64,000 nucleotides of DNA from Bubalus kerabau. Taxonomy: Eukaryota > Chordata > Mammalia > Artiodactyla > Bovidae. This document shows positions 10,770-22,437 of the stretch, piece by piece. Position 1 is the stretch's first letter. Every line of letters starts with the position of its first letter. The stretch is from positions 175,418,240 through 175,482,239 of the forward strand of contig NC_073625.1 of assembly GCF_029407905.1 (NCBI RefSeq), read 5' to 3'. Below the pieces are notes generated by a model, which was given only the letters and a program-made list of their open reading frames with translations, was not told the origin of the DNA and made no database searches. The translations under genes were made by a program, and so were the position numbers.

Positions 10770-11115
10770 CCCACTTAACACTTGTCCTTCAACTTCAGTA
10801 AGTTAATTTCAGTCATCAAATGTACTGTGCTTTCTCCACCTCCTGAAAAGTGCAAATACTGTGTCCTTTTTGTGACATGTTTTCTTTCTCTTCACTTAGC
10901 AAATTCTACCCACCTTTCAAAAATTGTCTTCCAAGAGGCTCTCTCTGAGTTCTCAGGACCTCTTTAACCCTCTCTTCTAACATAACATGTCCTTTTTCAG
11001 AGCATTTATCATGCTAGAAGGTAATTAAACATCTACACATACATCTCCCCCATAAAATTCTTTGATGGCAGGAACCATGGCCTCTGAGAGTTTGCACAGT
11101 AGCTCACATATTATA
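10770..11115 (+). mobile_element. L2 LINE 3' fragment
   Basis: Sense L2 end: 'tcttccaagaggctctctct', 'agagcatttatcatg', 'gatggcaggaaccatggcct', 'gcacagtagctcac'. Confidence 0.65.
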
Positions 11116-11496
11116 GGATAGCACTTGTCCTGGGAGATGGCATTGCAACCAGGGTCCTGAGAACAAAGATTCAGCATATTTTTTAAAAAGATTCAGCCCA
11201 CCAATGAGCCCAACTAGGACCCAAATAATGACCTTGAGACCGTAGCTGTTTGCCTCCACCCAGTAGGGTCCCTGGGGTGAGATCAGTCTCCATGCAGAGC
11301 TGGTAATTACAATCAAGCCCAGAGCCTCTGGGGCCCCACACCCCTTCACGCCAACCCAAGGACAGCTAAACGCCAGTGTTCCATTTCCAAACCCCATGAA
11401 GGTCGTGAGTGCAAGGAACACAATCCCCAAGGGCCTGTCTTCAAACCACAGGCAAAGAGTAAAGCTAGCTGTTCTCCGGCTGTGACTGCTTTCCAA
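11104..11496 (-). CDS. Hydrophobic 130-codon ORF, unknown
   Basis: On the minus strand an ATG at 11496 opens 130 codons. The peptide has two to three hydrophobic segments: about residues 27-45 (around LGIVFLALTTFMGFGNG), 57-70 and 86-103 (around LKVIIWVLVGLIGGLNLF). A short basic, polar N-terminus precedes them. I do not recognise a family. No polyA tract, exon-type splice sites or promoter is obvious nearby. Its 3' end overlaps the end of an L2 fragment by a few bases, which argues against an intact gene. It may be a retropseudogene fragment of a multi-pass membrane protein gene, or a chance frame. Confidence 0.25.
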   Translation of the reverse strand: MESSHSRRTASFTLCLWFEDRPLGIVFLALTTFMGFGNGTLAFSCPWVGVKGCGAPEALGLIVITSSAWRLISPQGPYWVEANSYGLKVIIWVLVGLIGGLNLFKKYAESLFSGPWLQCHLPGQVLSYNM

Positions 11497-11499
11497 ATG

Positions 11500-11728
11500 G
11501 CCTATAAATGTCTATGTTCTCCCCCAAAGTGATCTTTTCTCTTAAAACTTAAGTGCCTAATCAGTTTTGTCCTACCCACAAACTGGAGTAAGAAATGTGA
11601 GTTTAGAAAAGTTCATTTGGAGTGATTATACAAACATAAGGAGCAGCTAATACTCTTCTGTGATTGTCACATAGACCAGAATAGATGAGGCTGTTCCATC
11701 AATAGTGAGCGAATCTAAGATGTTCTTC
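11500..11728. other. Unique sequence
   Basis: Nothing recognised between the hydrophobic ORF and the next SINE. Confidence 0.4.
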
Positions 11729-11736
11729 AAGCCCCA

Positions 11737-11936
11737 TCCTTTTTTTTTTGATGTGGACTATTTTTAAAGCCTTTATTGAAGTTGTTACAATGTTAATTTT
11801 GTTTTGTGTTTTGGTTTTGTGGCCCTGCAGCCTATAGCATCTTAACTGCCAGACCAGGAATTGAACCCACACCCGCCTCCACTGGAAGGGGGTCTTAACC
11901 TCTGGACCACCAGGGAAGTGGTGGCCCTAGCTCTTA
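11737..11936 (-). mobile_element. CHR-type SINE, antisense
   Basis: Reversed CHR: T-run and 'aaagcctttattgaagttg', then 'ccagaccaggaattgaaccc' and 'ggaccaccagggaagt'. Probable 8-bp duplication aagcccca at 11729-11736 and 11937-11944. Confidence 0.85.
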
Positions 11937-12039
11937 AAGCCCCAATACATTGATTGCTAACAGCATGAGCATCTTCTCAGACGGCAGCTTTAAAAACAGC
12001 TGAAACTAATAATACTGGTAAATAACCACCACTCAAATT

Positions 12040-12200
12040 TTTATACAGCTTAGTCTTTCATCTTCACAATGAGCCTCCAGATTGAGACTTATCTCCATTT
12101 TGGAGGTAAGGACAATGGAGCTGAGAGGCTCAGTAAGTTGTCTAAGATCACACAGTGACATGTAGCTAGGATTCAAACTCATGAATCTGACGGATGCACT
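12040..12200 (-). mobile_element. MIR SINE, antisense
   Basis: Reverse MIR core: 'tcttcacaatgagcctcc', 'gagaggctcagtaagttgtc', 'agatcacacagtgac', 'gctaggattcaaact'. Confidence 0.8.
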
Positions 12201-12204
12201 AATC

Positions 12205-14565
12205 TGAGGATTATTTTCTCTAATGTGGAAGCAACTGCTCCAGGCGCAAGTCACTCCTGGTCCTCTGGGGTGCTCTGGACTCTGCTTGCAAACCACGTGC
12301 CTGGGAAGAGGCAAACATGATTTTGAATTCTACACTTATAAAACTAAACTAAAAACAGTGGTACTATCAGAATAGGTCAAGGGTCAAAGCTATTTTAACT
12401 CCAGGACACTGTCTGCTAAACAGGAATCTGTTTCTCCCCCTTTTAAGTCTCTCTTTCCAAGAGTATCTTTGCTACCTGGATGACTCCTTCGCTGTTAAGA
12501 GTACTAGGGCTCTCCCAAGACCAGTAAACCAAATGTTTATGTGCCTCAAATCTCCGTCCAAGGAGCTGAGGCACCCCTGGTCCTCTGATTACACTTGATG
12601 GCACAAGACAAAGTAAAAAAGAAAGCTTCATAATGATGATGCACTGCTTCCTGCCTCAGCCATAAGGAAGGAAAAGCTCACTGCTGCCTGATTCACAAGA
12701 CATTTGCCCAAGTTCATTTCAAGGTAGAGACATTATTAACTCATGACCTAGCCTAGGACCCAGGCAGCTGTGAAATGTTTCAGTTAGAAAACAAAAAAGA
12801 AGAAAGAAAGGGGAAAAAAAACACCCTCCAGGATATATTGCTGATAAAATGTTTGCAGTCGGTTTAACAAATTTTATAGTAATGATGCTTTAAAAATGTG
12901 TTTCTCATGAATGACTTTGTGATACTGAATGCAAATAAAGAAATAATGAGACTTGGAATTGCAAACAGATTATCTTTTCCCTGGAGTTGATGGTATCCAC
13001 ACATTCTCCCCCACCAGCCCTCAGCCAAATCCATACACATGGATTTGCCACTTGACTCCTGGCAGATCCTGTAAGTTGCATTTTAGTCACCTTGTCAAGT
13101 GCCATGGTGACAGCTGGATGGTTCTGTATGGCTGTAGGTGCCACAGCAACAGATCAGACTTTTCTCATTTCACTTATATTAAAAAATAACCAAAACATCC
13201 TAGAGGTTTGGGAGTTGGCCATGTGAGCACCATGGAAACGAGAGAAACTGAGGAAAGTGACACAACTCTTAGGCTGACCTGGGAATGTTTGACCTGGAAT
13301 AAATGTGAAACAGAGAGAAAGACCAATCTTGCATGGAATCAGCAGAGATGTGATTTTAACCCAGAGAAATAGCAGTGCAACCTGTAAGCATGATGAGGCT
13401 GGATGCTGAAGTGAGAGCTACGGCACACCTGAACCAGTCTTTCAGGCAGGACCCTGCAGACCCTAGGGAGAACCTTAGTCTGCAAGGCTTTGTGTCCCCA
13501 TAGACTCTGGACACATGCAAAGGGAAAAGCTCAGTTTCATGATCTATGGTAACTTACATTCAATATCTCCAGGCAAGCACTGTAACACAGCCCACTCAGG
13601 TCTTAGCTGCTGGCTGGTGGGGAGGGCTAGAAAGTAAAAGGTGGCATTAGACTGAGCAAAGAACTCTCATCAGGGAGCAGAGAACACAGATGCTGGAATG
13701 AAGGGAGAGTCACGGCATTAGGTGGAGTGACCAACCCGCCTCAGATTGCTCAGAACCTTCCCCGTTCTAGCACCGAATGTCCTGGTCTCAGGAAACCTCT
13801 CAGTCCCTGGCAAGCCCTGGCAGCAGGGCACCATGCATAGAGAGAAGCAGAAGCTGCAGCCTTAGCAGTGATTCCTAAATGAAACCCAAGACGAATCATG
13901 CAAAGCTCAAGGGAGGACTGCAAAGCCTCTGTAGAGGCTGTGCTCATGATGGATGCAGAAGGCTGGCTGAAAGAAAACCCGACAGCTTGGCACTGAATGT
14001 CTGGAGGGAAAAAGTGCGGGCAGCTCTGGAACCCAGGGACACACAGTTATCAATAGGACCTCTGGAGAAGGACCAGTCCAGGCTGGCCCCTGAGTTCTCC
14101 AGAAATTCCTTTCAAGGCTTAGAAATGGTGATCAGAGATCACCACGTATCTCTCATAGTTTATGTATATAACAAGAGTACTTCTTTCTCCCCTCTGTGTG
14201 TGTACCATGCTCCATCATGTTCAATACACTTTTCTGTCCATCTCACAAAGCCCTTAATTAAAGAACCTTTCTGGGATCATGTCACATGTGAGCAGGCTTG
14301 GTTTGACCATTGGAATAACATTCTGGTTCAAATTCTGCTTTAATCTCCCCTGGTCTGTCCCCACCTCCACATCACCCTGATGGAACTGTCCCTGTTATGC
14401 AAATAGGATTTCACAGCCCAGACAGTGATAGAGTTCAGGCAGAAAACAGAGTGATTTCTCTCATGGATCCAAGTGAGGGTTTACACGTCGTTCATTCCTG
14501 ACAGAGGCCATGATATAAAATTATCTTTAAAAAAGGCTTTGAACACCATAAGACTCTATGTTGGT
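12205..14565. other. Largely unique sequence, no gene seen
   Basis: About 2.4 kb with no recognisable transposon. It contains A/G-rich tracts near 12790-12825 and an octamer-like ATGCAAAT at about 14396-14403. ORFs such as the 154-codon frame at 13879-14343 show no domain I recognise. Confidence 0.4.
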
Positions 14566-14578
14566 ATTATATAAGGGA

Positions 14579-14794
14579 CTGCTGCTGCTGCTGTTTAGTC
14601 ACTAAGTCATATCTGATTCTTTGCAACCCCATGGACTGTAGCCCACCAGGCTTCTCTGTCCATAGGATTTCCCAGGCCAAAATACTGGAGTCAGTTGCCA
14701 TTTCCTTCTCCAGGGGATCTTCCTGACCCAGGGATCGAAGCTGCATCTCCTGCATTGACAGGTGGATTCTCTACCACGGAGTCACCTGGGAAGC
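14579..14794 (-). mobile_element. Bov-tA SINE, antisense
   Basis: Begins with the reversed AGC tail (ctgctgctgctg) and ends 'agtcacctgggaagc'. Perfect 13-bp duplication attatataaggga at 14566-14578 and 14795-14807. Confidence 0.95.
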
Positions 14795-14820
14795 ATTATA
14801 TAAGGGATAATTATTATTAG

Positions 14821-15095
14821 CTAGCAAGGCGATGGCACCCCACTCCAGTACTCTTGCCTGGAAAATCCCATGGACGGAGGAGCCTGGTAGGCTGCAGTCC
14901 ATGAGGTCTGGAAGAGTCGGGCACGACTGAGCGACTTCCCTTTCACTTTTATGCATTGGAGAAGGAAATGGCAACCCACTCCAGTGTTCTTGCCTGGAGA
15001 ATCCCAGGGACGGGGGAGCCTGGTGGGCTGCCGTCTATGGGGTCATACAGAGTCGGACACAACTGAAGTGACTTAGCAGCAGCAGCAGCAGCAGC
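14821..15095 (+). mobile_element. Bov-A2 SINE
   Basis: Dimer with AGC tail. Duplication attat(t/c)attag at 14810-14820 and 15096-15106. It lies only 26 bp from an oppositely oriented Bov-tA. Confidence 0.93.
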
Positions 15096-15106
15096 ATTAT
15101 CATTAG

Positions 15107-16868
15107 ATATTAGAGTGAAGTTTGATACATTATTCCTCTCATATCTCCTGCCTTTTCTGGCAGACAGACTGTCACAAGATATGCTAGCTAGGAAGGAACT
15201 TGCTGAGATTATACTCTTGGGTTAGAGAGGAGCCCACTCACCCCAAAAGCACAAGAGCCCCCTGAACAGACTGGATTAGAGAGGCTGCTTTCTTCACCGC
15301 CCTTCTGTGACTTGAAGAGCGCAAGCCCCAAGAAGTTGAACAGAGACAGCAGTATGAATCAGGGACAGATCTCATCTAGGGACCCCTTCTCAAGTAGAGA
15401 CTTTCAAATGCAAGCGCCCTAGTGACTGGAGATTGGGCAATGTAAGAACAGGAAAGTGTGTGCAGGGCAGCTGCGTGTGGTTGTGTAGGCTGTGCAAGGT
15501 GTGCACTGCACAAAAGTGCTCCCTGCCAGGGCACATGGGCACTGAAGTCTAGGCCCAGTCCTGCTCACCAAGCATCCTATGGAAGTGGAAAGAGCATGTT
15601 TGTTGTTTGTCTTTGTGACCTGTTATCTATTCACCAACCTGTTTCTGTTGGTCCCTGCCTGCCCAGATGGGGCATCATTTTCAAATTCACACAGAGGCAC
15701 TTTGAGCTAGTCTCTTGCTGTAAGCATTAGTCTGCAGTTTCTGAACACTTCCACTTTGCTTCCTTGTCAATGCATGTCCTTCTGAATGTTAGCGGCTCCA
15801 CTGTCCTTGATGTGACAGAGTTAGCAGATGGCAGGAGGAAGCCTCTTCTTTGTGGAAATGGGAGGCAGGCAGGATCAGGGTTCTGCGCTAACTCCACCCT
15901 GAGTTTGCCCACTTATCTGAATAGGCTAAACAGTCAAGTCTACAGTCAGCCCAGAGACACCTGTCCTTGTAGGGAGGGAGGCCAGCGGAGGAGCAGGACC
16001 TTCACAACTTCCGGACACGCCATGCATCACTCACCAAGGGCTCATGGTATGGGCAGTCAGCTGTTACCCCCAGAAGCTTCCAAAATGGTCAGAACAGGGT
16101 ATTAAATAAAATCACTCCAAGGCCCCACTGCAGTTAAGGCCAAAAATTCACCCCAGTTATATTTCCCATCTCAAATTTCAAGCCATGCTGTCAGATATAG
16201 CTCGGTAGAGGAAGCCCAACCACAAACACCACATGATAGCTTAAAAATACCCCAAGGAGCAATTTAAAAATACCCTGAACTCGAGCTCTGTGGAGCCCTC
16301 TCCATTATTAAATTCTAGCAGAGAAATTGGAGTTCAAAATTGTAGTTCTCATCCCTTTGCAAATTAAAATCCCAGCAAATCAACACCTTTCCTCCCAGAT
16401 TTGAATTCCTGGAGTCTTGGTCAGTGGAGCTCCCCCAGCTGGAGTCTGAGTGTCTCGCCCCCTCCCCCAGAGCAGCTGCTCTTTGCCCAGTGTATCCACA
16501 ATGGGTGTGTCCTCCCACTCCCCAACCAGGAGATGGGATTTATCCAATCCCCAAATTACTCATGTATCCCACTTTTCAAAGAGTTTGAAAGTCAATAGGG
16601 CACACAAGAATAAACCAGCCCCAGCCATACACCCACTAAATTTAACCAAGCCATGTGATGTTCTCAGAACCCATGTTTCTGCTGCAGGCCAGACATCTGG
16701 GGGAAAGGAGTTAGAGCAAACAAATGGAGACATAGAAAGAATATATTCTGCATCTCAGACTCATTAGAATTGCCAAGATGACTGGCATGTGCAACCCCCC
16801 TGCCTCCAGGTCTTCTTTGAGGTGCCATCACCTCTGCATCTAGCCCATATTTACAAAACCTCCAAAAA
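15107..16868. other. Unique sequence, no gene seen
   Basis: Contains two 'ttaaaaatacc' motifs near 16242-16275 and short overlapping ORFs without recognisable domains. Confidence 0.4.
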
Positions 16869-16970
16869 CCACTCCAGTATTACCTGGAGAATTCCATGGA
16901 CAGAGGAGCCTGGCAGGCTACCAACCATGCAGTCACAAAGAGTTGAACATGGCTGAAGTGACTGAGTATA
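16869..16970 (+). mobile_element. Bov-A monomer fragment
   Basis: Body only: 'ccactccagtatta', 'ggacagaggagcctgg', 'acaaagagttgaacatgg'. Head and tail are missing. Confidence 0.8.
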
Positions 16971-18259
16971 CATGCACAAATTCCTGTTGGCCCTTTGAGC
17001 CTTCTGTTCCTGGCAGTCCTGGGGCTGCTACAGGCGATCAGTCCTGCCTGCCTCTTCCTTCTTGTGAGCAGGAACTTGCCCAAGCCAGCTGTGTGTCGCT
17101 CTGCTTTCCTGACACCCCCACTCCTCTATGGGACTGTCATTTGTACCTGAGTATTTCCGATCCTTCGCTGTATTCCCTGCTGCTTCTGCCCCCTTGCAGG
17201 CCTTGTAAAGCCTGTCTATTGCGGCCTTTTCCATCTCCCTAGTTTCTGACTCAGTTGAAGAAATACCAGGAATCGAAGCTGCTGTTAAGACATCTGGAGA
17301 AGACCCACTGTCTCCTTTCCTGGAATCTCATCTCCTTCTGGACTTCCCTGACTCTTTTTAGGCTGAGTTTTACAGTGTATACCCTGCTGCTTCAGCTTGC
17401 CCTTTTCCTTCTCTACCATGGGTAGGATTAACATTGCTTCTGGGTCCTGGTGCTTTGCTTTATTTCCCTATTTCTTTGTTTTCAGGGCCAGATGTTTGTG
17501 GTCATGGCCTTTTCCTGAGTTGTCATGTATGGTCCCACAGAGCAAGGGAAAGTCAGAGTCAGAGGCAAAAGTGCCCATTACCCAAACATATCCTGCCTAT
17601 CTTTGTCACTTCCTCTCTGAGAAGTTCAAGTCCACCAGGATGCAACTTCTCAACAGTCATTCATCCAACAAATATCCACAGAGGACCTACTGTGTGCCAG
17701 GAATCACCCTGGATGCTAGGACATGATAGTGAGCAGGCCCTAGCAAGGCTCTTACTCAGGACACCAGTCCAACACTTAAAGTGGACCTCACTCAGCCATG
17801 AGTCTCCTACCTTCAGCTTCCCTTCCAACCATACTTCACACACTATCTGACCCATTTCTTCAAAAACCTGTGCCAGGCCCACTTTCTTGCTTGCAAAAAG
17901 TATCTCATCTTGAAATTTGCCTTAACATGCTGGAATCATTCTTCTGGGGTCATTCTCATCTTTCCTCTCAAATCTATGCAAGCTTTCTTTAATCCATCTT
18001 GGTCTTCAGGCAGGAATTCCCCAACTGGTTTTAGAATAAATTCTTTCTAGCTAAAGCTCCAATTCCTTTCTTAGGCATGAGGTTTGTAATAATTCCATTT
18101 AGTGTGTTGGCATCTCAGTCCAAAAAAATGAAACATCATCTGGAGAAGACCATCTGAATCCTTGTATATCTGAATCTTTATGCCTCTACAATCTTTATAC
18201 CTACAATTCAGGGACTATATGAGGATTAACTCAGACAACATATATCAGAAGTTAATATA
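16971..18259. other. Mostly unique; one old repeat trace
   Basis: Pyrimidine-rich. At about 17655-17745 a trace of an old mammalian repeat reads 'cagaggacctactgtgtgcc' then 'gatagtgagcagg'. No gene is seen; ORFs at 17.4-17.9 kb overlap in several frames. Confidence 0.4.
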
Positions 18260-18322
18260 TGTGTTTAGTCACAAAGTCATGTCTGACTCTGTGCAACCCC
18301 TTGGACTGTAGCCAACCAGGCT
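18260..18322 (-). mobile_element. Bov-A fragment, antisense
   Basis: 'tcatgtctgactctgtgcaa' and 'ggactgtagccaaccaggct' only, about 60 bp. Confidence 0.75.
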
Positions 18323-18389
18323 ATGTCACACTTTGAATCCTTAATCCTCTTTATCTATTTACAGATAAAAATCTTCTATTTCTTGGAAT

Positions 18390-18500
18390 GCCTTGGTTCC
18401 TGGTTAGGACTCCCTGCTCTCACTGCCAAGGGCTCAGGTTCAATCCCTGATCAGGGAACTAAGATCCCATAAACCTTGTGTTGTGACCAAATAAATAAAT
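18390..18500 (+). mobile_element. CHR-type SINE, diverged
   Basis: 'caggttcaatccctgatcag' then 'ggaactaagatcccata' and an AAATA tail. The head is degraded. Confidence 0.7.
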
Positions 18501-18635
18501 AATATTGTATTTCTCAAAGGAAAACCCCACATTTCACATCCCTGAATCCAGAATCCTAACAGCCAGATCCTGGACCAGGTGCTGGATATGTAAAGATTAA
18601 TCACAACTAAGAGAGTAAGGAGGGCACATCTCCAT

Positions 18636-18841
18636 TGCTGCTATTTAGTTGTTAAATTGTGTCCAACTCTTTGCGACCCCATAGACTATAACCCACGAGG
18701 CTCTTCTGTTCATGGGATTTCCCAGGCAAGAATACTGGAGTGGCTTACCATTTCCTTCTCCAGGGTAATCTTCCCAGCCCTTAGACTGAAACTGCATCTC
18801 CTGCATTGGCAGGTAGATTCTTTACCACCTGAGCCACACTT
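18636..18841 (-). mobile_element. Bov-tA SINE, antisense
   Basis: Starts 'tgctgctatttagttg', ends with the reversed head 'ttaccacctgagccac'. The final 'cagggaagccc' block is lost. Confidence 0.9.
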
Positions 18842-19169
18842 GTCCATTAGGGAAATAGAAATTACTCTCCATATTTCAAGAGGGAGAGATTTATTGCAAG
18901 AGATTCAATATTTATAAAACTGATGGGAGATCTGGGAAAGTAATGATAATGGAAAATTGATGCTGGCTTTCAGAAAATGAGGAAGAGAAAGAATGTCCCA
19001 AAGCCACCGTCTGCTCATGCATGGGTCTGCCATTCCTGGAAGTAAATAATGACTTGTCCTCTTCTTTTAACTTCCAAATCCCATGCACCAGCCTTTTGTT
19101 TGAAGAATTTAAACTAGAACTCTGCTGGTAAAGGAACCTGGATAATATAGTTTCCACACTTCCAGCCTC

Positions 19170-19995
19170 TATGATACAAGGACAAGCTTTGAAAGCCAGA
19201 GGTGGTGTTGAGAATCAGTGGACATTTGGTAGCACAGCACACTACTTCTAACTAGAAGGGTCAAGAAAAGTTTCTTGCAAGGTGACATCAACTAAGCCTT
19301 GAAACAAGAAAAGGTGGGTCCACCAGAGGGAGTGATGTGAGTGAATACAGAATGGCAGAGTCTCCTAAGGAATGTCAAGTTAATGAATCCAGTTAAAGCA
19401 AGTGTGTGTGTTAGTCACTAAATCATGTCCAACTCTGTGAACCCATGGACAGTAGCCTGCCAGGCTCCTGTGTCCATGGAATTCTCCAGGCAAGAATTCT
19501 AGAATGGATTGCTATTTCCTTCTCCAGCGGATCTTCCCAATCTAGGGATGGAACTCAGGTCTCCCACATTGCAGGGGAATTCTTTACCATCTGAGCCACC
19601 AGGGAATCCCTAAACAGGGAGACCAATGAGAAGGCTTTGCCAAGTGCCAGATGATGGTGGACTGGAGCAGTGGCCATGGGGAGGAGGACCAGGGGCTGGT
19701 TTGGGAGGTGGCAGGGGTAGGACTGAGTGATTCATGGACTGTGGGTATAAGAGAGAAGGAAGAGTCAGCCATGTTTCCAGTTTGCTTGCTTATAGGATGT
19801 TGAGACCTTTCACTGAAGTGGGAGCTTGTGAGAAGGGTCATGTTTAGAAAGTGAGGGAGATGGGGATTGCTGAGTTTGGTTCTGCTCAAGCTGAGTTTGA
19901 AGTGCCTGAGTGATGGAAATGATATTAACACCAATATGGTATGAGCTGACATCCTAACCAGAGTCCAGACCATCTGCTCTGTGCCAGGAGCACAT
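19170..19995. mobile_element. Ancient interspersed repeat split by Bov-tA
   Basis: Flanks on both sides of the SINE resemble a common old mammalian repeat: 'gcaaggtgacatcaacta' and 'ccttgaaacaag' before it, then 'ggctggtttgggaggtgg' and 'gctgagtttgaagtgcctg' after it. I recognise the pattern but cannot name the family with confidence. Confidence 0.4.
19402..19610 (-). mobile_element. Bov-tA SINE, antisense
   Basis: Full antisense element from 'gtgttagtcactaaatcatg' to 'gagccaccagggaatccc'. Confidence 0.92.
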
Positions 19996-20132
19996 AGCAA
20001 TACCTGTCTTGGAGGAGCTCTGAATTCAGTCCACACTGAGGAGACTCAACAATGGAAATCCTTGGGGAATATTCAAACTTCACTTGAGGCAAATGTTTTC
20101 TGTTCTACAATGTCTGCAAGTAAAACTATCCT

Positions 20133-20348
20133 GAAAGTGAAGTCACTCAGTCATGTCTGACTCTTTGTGACCACATGGAGTATAGCCTACCAGTCTCCTC
20201 CATCCATGGGATTTTCCAGGCAATAGTACTGGAATGGGTTGCCATTTCCTACTCCAGGGGATCTTCCCGACCCAGGTATCAAACCCAGGTCTCCCACATT
20301 GCAAGCAGACGCTTTACCATCTATGCCACCAGGGAAGCCCTATCTAGG
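20133..20348 (-). mobile_element. Bov-tA SINE, antisense
   Basis: From 'gaaagtgaagtcactcagtc' to 'gccaccagggaagccc'. Perfect 11-bp duplication aaaactatcct at 20122-20132 and 20349-20359. Confidence 0.95.
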
Positions 20349-20550
20349 AAAACTATCCTAGAGACACTCAAAAGCATATTGGAAATGAGTACTCATTTTC
20401 CTTCCTCTGGGCCCCTCATAGGAGGGAAGGAGAATGCTCTTCTGCCATTTGGTCTTGATTAAATCCCCAGCCTCTCTGAGTTCTAGTTTATCTATCAAAC
20501 AAAATGATCGGACTTAAAACATTTTTAAGTAGGCACAGGGTGATTTAAAG

Positions 20551-20750
20551 AGTTTCCTTGGTGGCTCAGTGGTAAAGAATCTGCCTGCAATGCAGTAAAC
20601 CAGGGTTCAATCCCTGGGTTGGGAAGATCCCCTGTAGAAGGGAATGACAACCCCCTCCAGTATCCTTGCCTGGGAAATTCCATGGACAGAAGAACCTGGA
20701 GGGCCACAGTCCATGGGGTTTCAAAAGTCAGATATGACTAAAGTGACTAA
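20551..20750 (+). mobile_element. Bov-tA SINE
   Basis: Head 'agtttccttggtggctcagt', B-box-like 'gggttcaatccctggg', Bov-A body, tail passing into ACC repeats (20750-20763). Confidence 0.92.
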
Positions 20751-20763
20751 ACCACCACCACCA

Positions 20764-21124
20764 AGACAAAGCTGGAGCCCTGGACAGCCAGTCCACTCTG
20801 TATGGCTGGCTGAGGGCTCACTGGGGCCGAATTACAAATAAGATTCTACTGAAGCACTGGCATGGGCTAGGGACACGCTTTACCCCCATTTCCCAAGGTT
20901 TTAGCTCTGAATTTCCCATGCCCTGGGAATCCCTTCATCCCCAATAACCTGGGACATTTGGTCATCTTATGTGGGGATCATGTGCATCTCATTGAGTTGA
21001 GGTTCCCCAGGAAGACTGGGATAGAGGTCTCAAGACATCCTGGGGCAGTTTTAGCCACTTCCCTCAGACCTACAATGCCTGGCAACTAAGAGAGTGAAAA
21101 GTCACCTAAACACAATATATGTCA
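20764..21124. other. Unique sequence
   Basis: No repeat family or gene recognised. Confidence 0.4.
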
Positions 21125-21420
21125 AGTTCACTTTCCCAAGGAAAATTTGCTTGACTGTCTTACTGTTGTGCAGCACCGCTCCTAATTCCCAACTCTTGAG
21201 CTCCTTTCCCCTGCTTTCATTTTAAAATTTATTCCATGGCATTTTCCAGCTTCTGTCATACTAGACTATGTATATAATTATTGTGTTTATTGTCTGTCTC
21301 ACCTGCTAGAATGTAAACTCCTTGAGGGCATGAATGCTTTGTGATATTTGATTCTCCATGTGTCACATTTGTTTGAAACATTGTAAGCCCTCAGCCTACT
21401 TTTGTGGAATGAATGAATGA
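21125..21420 (+). mobile_element. L2 LINE 3' end
   Basis: L2 ending: 'ttattgtctgtctcacctgc', 'tagaatgtaaactccttgag', 'ggcatgaatgctttg', final 'gaatgaatgaatga'. Confidence 0.8.
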
Positions 21421-21539
21421 GTTAAATGTGCTCTCGATCTATAGGATTTTAGACAGAACATGAACCTATCTTGACTTTTTAAAATTCAAACGAGACTAAG
21501 GAGACATTTGCATTATTTCATATTCAAAGCCGACTGTTG

Positions 21540-21790
21540 ACACATTTAATCTTGCTAAACTCTCCAAGTGTGGCGGCTTTCTTCTGCCAGCAGGTTACAT
21601 AATCTTCCAGGCACACATTTGAAGCACCAAGCTAACCCTCGCGCATGGCAGCTGTGGAGTGGTAATTGCGAGGGGGTGTCTCTGAAGGGCTGGAGAAGGC
21701 AGGCCATCTGCCGCCGCGTCGGAGACAGGCAGGGGCGAGGATACCTGGCCTCCTGCAATGCCTCATCTGCCAATTAGCTCTTCCCAGGCT
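21540..21790. promoter_or_regulatory. CpG-bearing unique block, candidate conserved element
   Basis: No repeat family recognised, yet it carries a cluster of CpGs (around tggcggc, ctcgcgc, ttgcgag, gccgccgcgtcgg) in a window where non-repeat sequence is CpG-poor, and an AT-rich homeodomain-type 'ccaattagctc' at 21769-21779. This is only a candidate; CpG retention and conservation are not the same thing. Confidence 0.25.
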
Positions 21791-22169
21791 GGCTGAGTGT
21801 GGGCTGCAGGCTTGGCTGGCCAGAACCATGGATGGAACAGAAAGGCCCCAGCATAGGGACCCATCAGCTCACCTGTGCTGGGGCCCGCATGGGACTGGCT
21901 GGATCATCTCCTAGGGAAGCAGGCAGGAAACTCTTTCCATTTTCCCACCCACAAGCCTGAGGAGGGGAAGGACTAAGATGTCCAGAGAGCAGCTGGTCAG
22001 GCTAGCATGGGGCTGCCTGACTCTCTGACCACCCCACACTGAGCCTCTTTCCCAACCCCCTGCCAACAGAATTAGTCACTCCTTAATCTGAACAACTTCA
22101 ATAACAATAAAAATAATAATAACCATAACAGCAGTGACTGTCAGCACTATTCACTGTGCTGTGCCTTAC
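21791..22169. other. Unique sequence
   Basis: No gene or repeat family recognised. A short ATA-rich run lies at 22098-22125. Confidence 0.4.
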
Positions 22170-22365
22170 ACATGGTGCTATCCTTCCCGCCCCTCACGTC
22201 TCTGTCTTCACATAGTGACAGGGTGTCTCCCCACTGGCTCCCACTCCTCCAGGTCTCAGCTCCCAGGAGACAGGATCTGTGTCTCTTTGATTCTCCTCCG
22301 TAGGCTAAGCCCTACCAGCACTTGGCATATAGTAGATGTGCAGAAAGCATTTCCTGAATTAAATA
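22170..22365 (+). mobile_element. L2 LINE 3' fragment
   Basis: 'ctgtgtctctttgattctcc', then 'cagcacttggcatatagtag' and 'cctgaattaaataat', the usual L2 3' order. Confidence 0.65.
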
Positions 22366-22437
22366 ATAATATAGGTAAAGAGCTGGCTCCATGGTAGCTG
22401 GACTCAAACTGATCTCACTAATTAGGTTAACTAGGAG

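Noticed and set aside
13879..14343. 154-codon ORF
   Set aside because: No domain, promoter or exon signal; composition is unremarkable.
14396..14403. Octamer ATGCAAAT as a promoter element
   Set aside because: A single 8-mer without TATA, CpG or transcript context is expected by chance in 64 kb.
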